From positions 1 through 64,000 of the forward strand of contig NZ_LDQA01000008.1 in the NCBI RefSeq assembly GCF_001475935.1: a stretch of 64,000 nt of DNA. Direction: 5' to 3'. Under the pieces are notes generated by a model that saw only the letters and a list, made by a program, of their open reading frames with translations, made no database searches and was not told where the DNA came from. This stretch comes from Aureimonas ureilytica. Its GTDB lineage: Bacteria > Pseudomonadota > Alphaproteobacteria > Rhizobiales > Rhizobiaceae. Within the stretch, counting starts at the first letter, position 1, and every line of letters begins with the position of its first letter. Of this stretch, positions 25,612 to 33,884 are shown in pieces. The translations under genes were made by a program, and so were the position numbers.

Positions 25612-25937
25612 CCGCTTTAATAAGCGAGGCAAAGCAATAGGGGCAACCCCTCGCCGTTCCAACACAGCGCGAGAACAGGGCCGCGTCGCCCCGCCAGCCG
25701 CGTTCCCGGGCAGATCGAGGCGAGGAATGGGTCGGTACGCAGCATTTTGTTGCTGCGCGACAGTATAGTTTTCCAGAATTCAGATGATCGGAATGTCACT
25801 TCTACAAATTAACTTTAATGGAATGGTAATGAAACTGCGTGCTCACGCCGATGTTATTCCCTCGAACTCGATGACCACGGAATTTCTGGTCGCAACGGAG
25901 TAACCACGGGTTCAAGTCATTCCATAGGAGAAGCACG
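25612..25937. promoter_or_regulatory. AT-richer divergent promoter region between DUF930 and YfdX genes
   Basis: About 325 bases without a gene, visibly richer in A/T from 25740 to 25870 than the flanking genes. It should hold promoters for both divergent genes. A GGAG ribosome-binding site (about 25926-25930) precedes the YfdX start. I could not fix a -35/-10 pair with confidence. Confidence 0.45.
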
Positions 25938-26711
25938 ATGAAAGCGTATCAGGTTGTTGCCGCCCTTCTGCTCGCCAGCACCGCCGTTGGGGGCGCTTAT
26001 GCGGCCGACCAGTCCGCCAAGGCCGAGCCCGCAGCCGTTGTCGCGGCGGAGAAGACGGCGGACAAGGATGTCGGCAAGCTGTCGGCCGATGGGGCCCAGG
26101 CCTTCCGGGATATGCATGACGCGCGGCTGGCCATCTTCAATGCCGATCCGAAGGACGCCAAGACCCTGATCGCCAAGGCCGAGAAGGCCATCGACAAGGC
26201 CAAGACCGACGATGCCGTGTTCTGGAAGGCCGAGAACAAGCTCGACGCCAAGTTGAATCAGATCGCCGAAAAGACCAAGGGCTCCGCCAAGACCGCGACC
26301 GACGACGTGACGCAGGAGGTCGCCTGGTTGCCGATCGACGGTCAGCTCGTCTTGGGCGAGGATTTCGTGGCGACGCCCGAAAAGGCCGCGGCCATCAAGA
26401 AGGCCAACGAAAGCGTCCAGAAGGGCGACCGCAAGGCCGCGCTGGAAACGCTGAAGCTGGCCGATGTGAATGTCGGCTTCTCCATGGCGGTGCTGCCGCT
26501 GGACAAGACAGCCCATGACATCGGCGAGGCGGCCAAGCTGATCGACGGCGGCAAGTTCTATGAGGCGAACGCCCTTCTGAAGGGAACCGAAGAGCGCATC
26601 CGTTTCGATGTTCTGGATGTGAACGCCGTGCCGGTCGCGCATCAGGCCAAGGCGACGACGGCCGACACGAAGGAAACCACGTCTTCGACGGTTGCCACCA
26701 CAACCAAGTAA
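25938..26711 (+). CDS. YfdX family periplasmic protein
   Basis: The 257-residue protein has a clear signal peptide (cleavage after AYA, about residue 22) and a Lys/Ala/Asp-rich helical body with the YfdX features DGAQAFRDMHDARLAIF, VAWLPIDGQLVLGEDF and a C-terminal DVNAVPV segment. It ends in a Thr/Ser-rich tail. YfdX in E. coli is under the EvgA acid/multidrug response regulator and is a periplasmic stress protein of uncertain activity, so a stress role is a family-based guess. It is a single-gene unit with hairpins downstream. Confidence 0.8.
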   Translation: MKAYQVVAALLLASTAVGGAYAADQSAKAEPAAVVAAEKTADKDVGKLSADGAQAFRDMHDARLAIFNADPKDAKTLIAKAEKAIDKAKTDDAVFWKAENKLDAKLNQIAEKTKGSAKTATDDVTQEVAWLPIDGQLVLGEDFVATPEKAAAIKKANESVQKGDRKAALETLKLADVNVGFSMAVLPLDKTAHDIGEAAKLIDGGKFYEANALLKGTEERIRFDVLDVNAVPVAHQAKATTADTKETTSSTVATTTK

Positions 26712-26742
26712 AGTTCCGCCTCGCTCCAGGGCGGCTGACAAA

Positions 26743-26767
26743 GAGGGCGCGTCCGCCTCGCGCTCTC
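26743..26767 (+). terminator. Hairpin after yfdX-like gene
   Basis: GAGGGCGCG (26743-26751) pairs with CGCGCTCTC (26759-26767) with one G-T pair and a 7-base loop; CTGAAAA follows. It lies 31 bases after the stop codon. Confidence 0.5.
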
Positions 26768-26786
26768 CTGAAAACCGCTCTCGTCA

Positions 26787-26815
26787 GCCGGTCGCAGTTC
26801 CCCCCTGCGGCCGGC
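26787..26815. terminator. Second hairpin between convergent genes
   Basis: GCCGGTCGCAG (26787-26797) pairs with CTGCGGCCGGC (26805-26815), 11 bp with one mismatch or wobble and a 7-base loop. It stands between the convergent yfdX-like and ugpC-like genes and could serve either direction. Confidence 0.5.
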
Positions 26816-26917
26816 TTGCGGCGTTGAGATCGGTTGAAGGCCGCGCTGCCGCCGATGCAGGGGCCTGCGAGTTGGCCTCTGACAACTCGCGCTCCGCTGG
26901 CGAGCGCAGCGCGCTCG

Positions 26918-28018
26918 TCAGACGGTGGCCATGGCTGTCGCTTCGACCCTTTGGCCCGTCGCACTGTCGAAGAGGTGAGCCCGTGCCGGGTCGCCCGCCA
27001 CCGACAGGCGTTCGCCCACCTGAACCGAGCTGTCGCGCGGGAACTCCACCGTGATCGGCCGCTCGCCGCCGGCTTCCAGATAGCCGAAGGTCTGGCTGCC
27101 CAGACGCTCCACCATCGCCAACTCGCCGGTGAACCAGGCCTCTTCGAGCGAGGACAGGCGGAGGTCTTCCGGGCGGATGCCGAGCGTCAGCCGCTCCGGC
27201 GCGGGGGAGGCGAGGGCAAGCGGCAACTGGATTTCGCGCTGGGGAAGACGCAGGCGCAGCGCGCCCGGCCCCACGATCGGCGCGCCGCAATCCAGCGTGT
27301 TCATGGTCGGGCTGCCGATGAAGCGGGCGACGAAGAGCGTCTTCGGCCGATGGTAGAGTTCGAGCGGCGGCCCGACCTGCTCCATATGGCCGCCATTCAT
27401 CACCACGATCCGGTCGGCGAGCGTCATCGCCTCGGTCTGGTCGTGCGTCACATAAACGGTCGTCGCCTTCATGCGCCGGTGAAGCCGCGCGATCTCGAGG
27501 CGCATCTCGACGCGGAGCGCGGCGTCGAGATTGGACAGGGGCTCGTCGAACAGGAAGGCGTCGGGCTCGCGCACGATGGCGCGGCCCATGGCGACGCGCT
27601 GCCGCTGGCCGCCCGAAAGCTGCGCCGGGCGTCGGTCCAGAAAGGGCTCGATCTTCAGGATGCCGGCCGCGCCCTTCACCTTGGCGTCGATCCCGTCCTT
27701 GTCCGCGTCCCGCATCTTCAGGCCGAAGCCCATATTCTCCTCGACGCTCATATGCGGGTAGAGCGCGTAATCCTGAAACACCATCGCGATATTGCGCTCG
27801 GCCGGGGGCAGATGGCCGACCGCGCGCCCGCCGATGGACAATTGCCCGCCCGAAATCTCCTCCAGCCCCGCGATCATGCGCAGAAGCGTGGACTTGCCGC
27901 AGCCGGACGGGCCAACCAGCACCACGAACTCGCCGCTCGCGATCGACAGATCGACGCGGCGGATCACGTTGACCGAGCCGTAATCCTTGCGCAGCCCGTC
28001 GAGCACGATAGCGGACAT
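26918..28018 (-). CDS. Sugar ABC transporter ATPase, UgpC/MalK family
   Basis: The 366-residue ATPase has Walker A GPSGCGKST, Q-loop VFQDYALYPHMSV, signature LSGGQRQR, Walker B AFLFDEPLSNLD and switch HDQTEAMTLADR. A C-terminal TOBE/MalK regulatory domain follows (after about residue 235, with LGIRPEDLRL). It is divergent from the FCD regulator and importer genes at 28106-32955, which encode a binding protein and two permeases but no ATPase. It therefore most likely energises that importer. Confidence 0.88.
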   Translation of the reverse strand: MSAIVLDGLRKDYGSVNVIRRVDLSIASGEFVVLVGPSGCGKSTLLRMIAGLEEISGGQLSIGGRAVGHLPPAERNIAMVFQDYALYPHMSVEENMGFGLKMRDADKDGIDAKVKGAAGILKIEPFLDRRPAQLSGGQRQRVAMGRAIVREPDAFLFDEPLSNLDAALRVEMRLEIARLHRRMKATTVYVTHDQTEAMTLADRIVVMNGGHMEQVGPPLELYHRPKTLFVARFIGSPTMNTLDCGAPIVGPGALRLRLPQREIQLPLALASPAPERLTLGIRPEDLRLSSLEEAWFTGELAMVERLGSQTFGYLEAGGERPITVEFPRDSSVQVGERLSVAGDPARAHLFDSATGQRVEATAMATV

Positions 28019-28064
28019 TCGTTTCCTCCCCGGCCTCTCCCAGGCCGCTTGATCTTTCTTCCAT

Positions 28065-28084
28065 TATCAATAATGATATTGATA
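28065..28084. promoter_or_regulatory. Perfect palindromic operator between ugpC-like and GntR genes
   Basis: TATCAATA (28065-28072) - ATGA - TATTGATA (28077-28084), an exact inverted repeat with 8-bp arms. It lies in an A/T-rich patch 12 bases before the GGAGG of the GntR gene and 47 bases before the divergent ATPase gene. It is the best candidate for the binding site of the adjacent FCD-GntR regulator, controlling both directions and itself. Confidence 0.6.
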
Positions 28085-28105
28085 GTTTGAGGCAAGGAGG
28101 TCGAT

Positions 28106-28804
28106 GTGGAAGAGGTGGAACAGAGGGACGCGCGCCCGTCCGGTTCGGCCCGTCGCCCCGCGACAAGCAAATCCGCGCTCGCCTTCACCGCGCTCAAGCG
28201 GGAGATCATGCTGGGCGAGCTGCCGCCCGGCCGCCTTCTGGTCGAACTGGAACTCGCGACGCGCTTTGGATGCAGCCAGGGCACGGTTCGCGAAGCCCTG
28301 CTTCAGCTCCAGGACGAAGGGCTGGTGCAGCGCAATGGTTATAGGGGCACGCAGGTCTCGCCCTGCACGCCGGAAGAGGCGGTGGAACTGTTCCGCATCC
28401 GCCAGTCGATCGAGTGCCGCGGCATCGTGCATGTGTTGCGCCATCCCAGCCGGACGCTGGTTTCCGACCTGAAGGAGATGCTGGCGGGCATGGTGGAAGC
28501 GGCGGGGCAGGGCGACGAGTTGCAACTGGCCGCCATCGACCGCGATTTCCACGCCCGCATCTTCGCGGACGCGCGGCTCGACGCGCTGGACCCGATCCTA
28601 CGCCGCTGCCTGATCCACAATCACCGCTTCAAGATCTCGCGCAGTCTGGAGCCGCGCGACCTCTCGCAGACGGCGCGCCGACACGAGCCCATCGTCGCCG
28701 CGATCGAGGCGCGCGATCTCGAAGCCGCCTCGTCCGCACTTTTCCACCATATCGCGACGATCGTCGATTTCGGGCCGAACGTCTTCCCGGAGCAGCTTCA
28801 ATGA
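28106..28804 (+). CDS. GntR-family regulator with FCD domain, local sugar-locus regulator
   Basis: The 232-residue protein has a winged helix (about residues 25-90, including LATRFGCSQGTVREALLQLQDEGLV) and an FCD domain with the D-x3-H pattern (DRDFHARIF) and further histidines for metal and ligand binding. The start is GTG 28106, with GGAGG five bases upstream. It heads a plus-strand operon and overlaps the esterase gene by 4 bases. It probably represses the operon and the divergent ATPase gene through the palindrome at 28065-28084 until an inducer binds. Confidence 0.87.
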   Translation: MEEVEQRDARPSGSARRPATSKSALAFTALKREIMLGELPPGRLLVELELATRFGCSQGTVREALLQLQDEGLVQRNGYRGTQVSPCTPEEAVELFRIRQSIECRGIVHVLRHPSRTLVSDLKEMLAGMVEAAGQGDELQLAAIDRDFHARIFADARLDALDPILRRCLIHNHRFKISRSLEPRDLSQTARRHEPIVAAIEARDLEAASSALFHHIATIVDFGPNVFPEQLQ

Positions 28805-29760
28805 GCGTCCTGTCCAGCGACCTCGCGCCCGAGATGGCGGCGCTGATGGAGCGCATGGCGCGCGAGGACGGGCCGCAGCCCGATCCGACGACCCTGCCGC
28901 CAACCGAGGGGCGTGCTCTGGCCGAGGCGGGCAACCGCCGCTGGAACGTCGATATGCCCGAGATGGCCGAGCGTGCCGAAGCCTTCGTGCCGGCCGACCC
29001 CGCGCTCGGCTCGGCGCGCACGCGGCTTCTGGTTCTCGTGCCGCCCGGCGCGCGTGAGGGCGCGATCCTGTTCGTGCATGGCGGCGGCTTTGCCTTTTGC
29101 AGCCCTGAGACGCATGAGCGCTGCGCGCGGGTGCTCGCCGCTGAGACGGGCCTGCCCGTGGTGCTGCCGGATTATCGTCTTGCGCCCGAGCATCCGTTTC
29201 CGGCGGGGCTTCTGGATGTGGTCGCCACCTGGCGCGGATTGTTCGAGGCGACGCGCGCGCTTGGCCTGCGCGAGGGGCCGCTGGTGCTGGCCGGGGACTC
29301 CGCCGGGGCGGGGCTTTGCTTGTCGGCGCTGCTGCACGAGGCGGGCCGCCGACAAGCGGACGCCGCGCTTCTGTTCTACGGCGTTTATGCCGCCGATTTC
29401 GAGACGGAGGCTTACCGGACCTTCGCGGACGGGCCGGGCCTGACGCGCGGCAAGATGCAGCGCTACTGGGACTTCTATCTGAAGGACGCGTCCGCGCGCG
29501 CCGATCCGCTGGCATCGCCCGCGCTCGCCGGCGAGGCCGCGCTGCGAGCGCTGCCGCCGCTTCATCTGATGGCGGCGGGCGTCGATCCGCTGCTCGGCGA
29601 CAGTCTCGACCTGGAGCGCCGCCTGCAGGCGCTGGGCCGCCCGGAGCGGCTGGAGATCGTGCCGGGGGTCGTTCACGGCTTCCTGCAGATGACGAACGAA
29701 CTGCCCCAGGCTCGGGAGGCACTGGGGCGGGCCGCGCAATTCGTGCGCGGCCTGATCTGA
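28801..29760 (+). CDS. Alpha/beta hydrolase, HSL (family IV) esterase
   Basis: The 319-residue esterase has the oxyanion motif HGGG (93-96), nucleophile Ser167 in GDSAG, and likely Asp262 (GVDPLLGDS) and His292 (VVHGFLQ) of the triad. YRLAPEHPFPAG is typical of hormone-sensitive-lipase relatives, which remove short acyl groups. It overlaps the regulator stop by 4 bases and precedes the sugar-binding-protein gene by 22 bases, so it belongs to the sugar operon. An acetylated or otherwise acylated carbohydrate as substrate is inferred from context. No signal peptide is seen, so it acts in the cytoplasm, after uptake. Confidence 0.85.
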   Translation: MSVLSSDLAPEMAALMERMAREDGPQPDPTTLPPTEGRALAEAGNRRWNVDMPEMAERAEAFVPADPALGSARTRLLVLVPPGAREGAILFVHGGGFAFCSPETHERCARVLAAETGLPVVLPDYRLAPEHPFPAGLLDVVATWRGLFEATRALGLREGPLVLAGDSAGAGLCLSALLHEAGRRQADAALLFYGVYAADFETEAYRTFADGPGLTRGKMQRYWDFYLKDASARADPLASPALAGEAALRALPPLHLMAAGVDPLLGDSLDLERRLQALGRPERLEIVPGVVHGFLQMTNELPQAREALGRAAQFVRGLI

Positions 29761-29782
29761 ACGAAAAACGGGAGGAACAACC

Positions 29783-30982
29783 ATGACCAAGCTGAAGGCG
29801 CTCGCCAGCGCGCTCGCGCTCATCACCACGCTCGGCACAACCGGGGCAGAGGCCGAGACGGTGCGCTTCTGGTACCATTTCGACAATCCCGAGAACCCGA
29901 TGTCGGCCCTCGTGGACAAGTTCCAGAAGGCCAATCCGGGCGTCACGATCGAGGCCGAGAACGTTCCCTGGAACAGCTATTACGACAATCTCTACACGGC
30001 GCTGGTCGGCGGCAATGCGCCGGACGCGGCCATGGTGAAGCTCTTCGCCCAGCCGCGCCTTCTGGAAATGGGCGCGCTGGAGCCGCTGGGCGAGCGGATC
30101 GACGCCTGGTCCGGCAAGGCCGAGCTTCTCGACAATCTCTTGAAGCTGAACGCCGGGCCGGACGGGCAGAACTATTACCTGCCGATCCAGTATGTCGTTC
30201 TCTATCTTTATTATCGCACGGACCTGTTCCAGGCCGCCGGACTGCAACCGCCCAAAACGTGCGAGGAATTCCGCACCGCCGCCAAGACGCTGACCAAGGC
30301 GCCCGAAACCTATGGCTTCGGCTTCCGGGGCGGCAAGGGCGGCTGGGATCAGTGGGGTACGTTCGTCTTCTCGCGCGGGGCCGAACTCAAGCCCGGCGGG
30401 CTCGACAATCCTCAGGCCATTGCCGCCAATCAATGGTTGATCGACATGTTCGCGCAGGACAAGTCGATCCCGCCCTCCTCGCCCAATGACGGGTTCCAGG
30501 AGATCATCGGCGCGTTCAAGTCCGGCAAGACGGCGATGACGATCCACCATATCGGCTCGTCCAAGGATCTGGTGGCCGCGCTCGGCGACAAGGTGTCGGC
30601 CGTGCCCGTGCCGGCCTGCGACGGCAAGGCGTGGACGTCCTACGGCGACGAGTCGCTCGCCATCTTCTCGCAGTCCGAGGCCAAGGACGCCGCGTGGAAG
30701 TGGATCTCGTTCCTGGCCGAGCCCGAAAACAATGTCGAGTTCGTGAAGGCCACCAATCAGCTTCCGGTGACCAAGACCGGGTCGGCGGGCTGGACGGGCC
30801 ATGAAAAGCGCTTCGTGGATGCGACGCTCGCCTCGTTGCCCTTCGCGGCCGTTCTGCCGCAGTCTTCCGCCACGGCCGATTTCGTCAACACGACCTGGCA
30901 GCCGATGATGCAGCAGGCCATGACCGGGCAGATTAGCTCGGCCGAGATGATGAAGCGCCTGCAATCCCTGTTTGCGCAGTAA
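29783..30982 (+). CDS. Sugar ABC transporter binding protein, family 1 (MalE/UgpB type)
   Basis: The 399-residue protein has a signal peptide (cleavage around AEA, residue 24) and the family-1 pattern with VRFWYHFDNPEN, the LVGGNAPDAAMV strand-helix and a C-terminal KWISFLAEPENN helix. It delivers an oligosaccharide or glycoside to the permeases encoded downstream. AACGGGAGGAACAACC before ATG 29783 contains a strong ribosome-binding site. A hairpin after the stop is typical for such highly expressed genes. Confidence 0.88.
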   Translation: MTKLKALASALALITTLGTTGAEAETVRFWYHFDNPENPMSALVDKFQKANPGVTIEAENVPWNSYYDNLYTALVGGNAPDAAMVKLFAQPRLLEMGALEPLGERIDAWSGKAELLDNLLKLNAGPDGQNYYLPIQYVVLYLYYRTDLFQAAGLQPPKTCEEFRTAAKTLTKAPETYGFGFRGGKGGWDQWGTFVFSRGAELKPGGLDNPQAIAANQWLIDMFAQDKSIPPSSPNDGFQEIIGAFKSGKTAMTIHHIGSSKDLVAALGDKVSAVPVPACDGKAWTSYGDESLAIFSQSEAKDAAWKWISFLAEPENNVEFVKATNQLPVTKTGSAGWTGHEKRFVDATLASLPFAAVLPQSSATADFVNTTWQPMMQQAMTGQISSAEMMKRLQSLFAQ

Positions 30983-31017
30983 AGTTTCCGCTCTTCGACG
31001 GGGGAGGGCGCGTTCTC

Positions 31018-31041
31018 CGGCTCGCCGCCAAGCGTGAGCCG
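31018..31041 (+). terminator. Intercistronic hairpin after binding-protein gene
   Basis: CGGCTC (31018-31023) pairs with GAGCCG (31036-31041); inner pairing of GC/GC extends it with a 2-base bulge. It is 35 bases after the stop and 150 bases before the permease start, within a 210-base gap with no other recognisable content. Probably a stabilising or attenuating stem. Confidence 0.4.
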
Positions 31042-31192
31042 CGAACTGGCCCTCCGCCTGCATCGACCCGCTCGGGTTCCGAGCCTCCGGGGCTCGGCCG
31101 CGCCGCCCTTTGTGCGATCCGCGTTCGGGCGGCGGCGCGCCTTTTCTTCGAGTGCCGTGGGCGGCGATCCGCCCGGCCAGCGAGGTTTTCCG

Positions 31193-32125
31193 ATGTCCAG
31201 TCTTGACGATCTGGCCGCCCTGGAGGGCGCGCCCCGCACCCCCCAAACCTTCTCGCGGGCGCGGCTCATGCCCTATGCGCTGCTCGCCCCGGCGGTTCTC
31301 GTGGTGCTCGTCGTCGTCTTCCTGCCGATGATCGAGGCGGTGGTGACGAGCTTTACCGATCTCGTCCTGTTCAAGCCCAATGCCAGCCGCTTCGTGGGGC
31401 TCGCCAATTATGTCAAGCTCTTCGCCGATCCCGTCTTCTGGGAAGCGCTCGGCAACACTGCGATCTGGATCGGGCTGACCGTGCCGCTTCAGATGGGGCT
31501 CGGGCTGCTGACCGCGCTGCTTCTCAATCAGGAATTCGCCTGGCGGGGTCTGGCACGGGCGCTCGTCATCATCCCCTGGGCGCTGCCGAGCGTGGTGATC
31601 GCGCTCATGTGGCGCTGGATCTACGATCCAAATATCGGCGTGCTCAACGATCTGCTTCTCTATCTCACCGTCATCACCACGGCCGTTCCCTGGCTGGCCG
31701 ATCCCGGCGTCGCGCTCTACGCGATCATCGCGACACTGACCTGGCAGGGCTTTCCCTTCTTCGCGGTGATGATCCTCGCCGCGCTCCAGGGCATTCCGAA
31801 GAGCCAGTACGAGGCGGCCTCGATCGACGGCGCGAGCGCCTGGCGTCAGTTCCGCCACATCACGCTGCCCGGCATCGCGCCGGTTCTGGCGACGGCGGGT
31901 CTCCTGCGGGTCATCTGGGTGGCGAATTCGATGGATGTGATCTTCGTCATGACCGGGGGCGGGCCGGGCTATTCCACCACGACGCTGCCGCTCTACGCCT
32001 TCGTCAAGGCGCGGCAGAACCTCGATTTCGGCTATGGCTCCTCCATCGCCGTCACCTTCACTCTCATCCTCGGCTCGATCGTCGCGGTCTATATCGCGCG
32101 CACCATGCGGGAGGTCGAACGATGA
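31193..32125 (+). CDS. Sugar ABC transporter permease, MalF type
   Basis: The 310-residue permease has six predicted helices and the EAA coupling loop YEAASIDGASAWRQFRHITLPG. ATG 31193 begins a normal N-terminus before the first helix; the frame is open further upstream but that stretch is not protein-like. It overlaps the next permease by 4 bases and forms the heterodimeric channel with it. Confidence 0.88.
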   Translation: MSSLDDLAALEGAPRTPQTFSRARLMPYALLAPAVLVVLVVVFLPMIEAVVTSFTDLVLFKPNASRFVGLANYVKLFADPVFWEALGNTAIWIGLTVPLQMGLGLLTALLLNQEFAWRGLARALVIIPWALPSVVIALMWRWIYDPNIGVLNDLLLYLTVITTAVPWLADPGVALYAIIATLTWQGFPFFAVMILAALQGIPKSQYEAASIDGASAWRQFRHITLPGIAPVLATAGLLRVIWVANSMDVIFVMTGGGPGYSTTTLPLYAFVKARQNLDFGYGSSIAVTFTLILGSIVAVYIARTMREVER

Positions 32126-32955
32126 ACCGCGCCAGTTTTCTGAAGCGCCTTCTCACCATTCACATCCCGGCGGCGCTCATCGTGCTGCTCGCGGTCGGCC
32201 CCTTCGCCTGGATGGTGCTTACCTCGCTCACCCCCTCGGCCGACATCGCGGCCCGGGGCGTGTCGCTGACGCCGGCAGGCTGGAGCGCGGACAATTACGC
32301 CCGGCTTCTCGGGCGCACCTCGTTTCTCGCCAATATGGGCCACAGCTTCATCGTGGCGCTCGGCACGGTCGCGCTCGGCCTTCTCGTCTCGGTCTCGGCG
32401 GCCTATGCCTTCTCGCGCTTCCGCTTTCCGGGGCGGCGCTTGTTGATGCTGCAATTCCTGCTCGTCAACATGTTCCCGATCGTGCTCCTGATCCTGCCGC
32501 TCTTCGTCCTGATGCGCCGGTTCGGCATTCTCGACACGCATCTCGGCCTCATCATCGCCAATGCGACCACGGCCATTCCCTTCGCGGTCTGGATGCTGAC
32601 GAGCTATGTCGGGGCGATCCCCAAGAGCCTCGACGAGGCGGCGATGATCGACGGCTGCTCGCGCCTGTCGGCCATGCGCCGGGTCGTGCTGCCGCTGGCC
32701 CTGCCGGGCATCATCTCGACGGGCATCTACATCTTCATCACCGCCTGGAACGAATATCTCTACGCCCTGACGCTCGGCGGGCGAAACGTGCGCACCGTCA
32801 CGGTCGCGATCCAGACGCTGATCGGCGAGTTCCAGATCGAATGGGGCCTGCTGGCCGCTGGCGGCGTCTTCGGCGCGCTGCCCGTCACCATCCTCTTCCT
32901 TCTTGTTCAGCGCCGGCTCGTCGGCGGCCTCACACAGGGCGCGGTCAAGGGCTGA
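32122..32955 (+). CDS. Sugar ABC transporter permease, MalG type
   Basis: The 277-residue permease has six helices and the EAA loop LDEAAMIDGCSRLSAMRRVVLP, ending GLTQGAVKG as is common in MalG/UgpE relatives. Start ATG 32122 overlaps the stop of the MalF-type gene. It pairs with that gene and probably with the divergent UgpC-type ATPase. Confidence 0.88.
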   Translation: MNRASFLKRLLTIHIPAALIVLLAVGPFAWMVLTSLTPSADIAARGVSLTPAGWSADNYARLLGRTSFLANMGHSFIVALGTVALGLLVSVSAAYAFSRFRFPGRRLLMLQFLLVNMFPIVLLILPLFVLMRRFGILDTHLGLIIANATTAIPFAVWMLTSYVGAIPKSLDEAAMIDGCSRLSAMRRVVLPLALPGIISTGIYIFITAWNEYLYALTLGGRNVRTVTVAIQTLIGEFQIEWGLLAAGGVFGALPVTILFLLVQRRLVGGLTQGAVKG

Positions 32956-33002
32956 CCCCCCCACCGCGCCCCTCCCTTTCACGTCGCAGGAAAGACGCTT
33001 CC

Positions 33003-33884
33003 ATGAACCCGGTCGGGTTGATCTCCATGCAATATGCAAGGCCCTTCGGGCCTGAGCATTTCCCGCTCTTCGCCAGGATGAAGGCGCTCGGCTTCGACTT
33101 CGTCGAGCTGCTGGTCCCTGAGCCGGGCGAACTCGACACCGGCGAAACCGCCAGGGCGCTCGCCGACGCCGGGCTCGGCGTGGTGCTGGCCGCCCGCGTC
33201 AATCTCCAGCGCAATCTCTCCTCGGCCGAAAAGCCGAACTGGCAGGGCGGCGTCGATTATCTCCGCTATGCCGTGGATACCGCCGTGGAACTCGGCGCCA
33301 CGATCGTCGGCGGCCCGCTGACCGGCAATCCGCTCGTCTTCGCCGGGCGCGCGCCCGCGCCGGTCTCGGAGGACGAGCGCCTGGCCCGCAAGGCGCGCTG
33401 CGTCGACGGGCTCCAGATCGCGGGCGCGCACGCGGCGGGCTCGGGCGTGACGCTTGCCGTCGAGCCGCTGAACCGCTTCGAGAGCGATGTCCTGTGCACG
33501 ACGCAACAGGCCGTCGAGCTGCTCGACGCGGTGGACCATCCCGCCATCCAGCTCATGCTCGACACGTTCCACATGGCGATGGAAGAAGCCTCCATCGCCG
33601 AGGCCATCCGGCTCGCCGGCTCGCGCCTCAAGCATTTCCAGGCCAACGAGAACCATCGCGGCTTTCCCGGCACGGGCTCGGTGGACTGGGTGTCCGTCTG
33701 CCGCGCGCTGCACGAGGTCTCCTACACCGGCCCCGTCTCGCTGGAGCCCTTCCGGCGCAATGACGATCGGTTCGGCGTCCCCTTCGCGCAATGGCGCGCG
33801 CCGCACGAGGACGAAAGCGCCCGGCTGGAAGCCAGCGCCGCCTTCATCAAATCCCATCTCGCTTTGACGGAATTCAGACGATGA
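33003..33884 (+). CDS. Sugar phosphate isomerase/epimerase-like TIM barrel (AP2Ec family)
   Basis: The 293-residue xylose-isomerase-like TIM-barrel protein carries metal-ligand segments of the tagatose/psicose 3-epimerase group: VEPLNRFESDV (Glu), LMLDTFHM (Asp and His), HFQANENHR (His) and VSLEPF (Glu). It would epimerise or isomerise a keto-sugar or a derivative of the imported sugar. GCAGGAAAG precedes ATG 33003, 47 bases after the MalG-type gene, and it overlaps the next gene by 4 bases. The exact substrate is unknown; related proteins also act on inosose. Confidence 0.8.
   Translation: MNPVGLISMQYARPFGPEHFPLFARMKALGFDFVELLVPEPGELDTGETARALADAGLGVVLAARVNLQRNLSSAEKPNWQGGVDYLRYAVDTAVELGATIVGGPLTGNPLVFAGRAPAPVSEDERLARKARCVDGLQIAGAHAAGSGVTLAVEPLNRFESDVLCTTQQAVELLDAVDHPAIQLMLDTFHMAMEEASIAEAIRLAGSRLKHFQANENHRGFPGTGSVDWVSVCRALHEVSYTGPVSLEPFRRNDDRFGVPFAQWRAPHEDESARLEASAAFIKSHLALTEFRR

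Noticed and set aside
28598..31858. A 1086-codon open frame on the minus strand opposite the esterase and transporter genes
   Set aside because: It mirrors strong plus-strand genes with intact family motifs; its product is repetitive and charged, as expected of GC-rich antisense frames.
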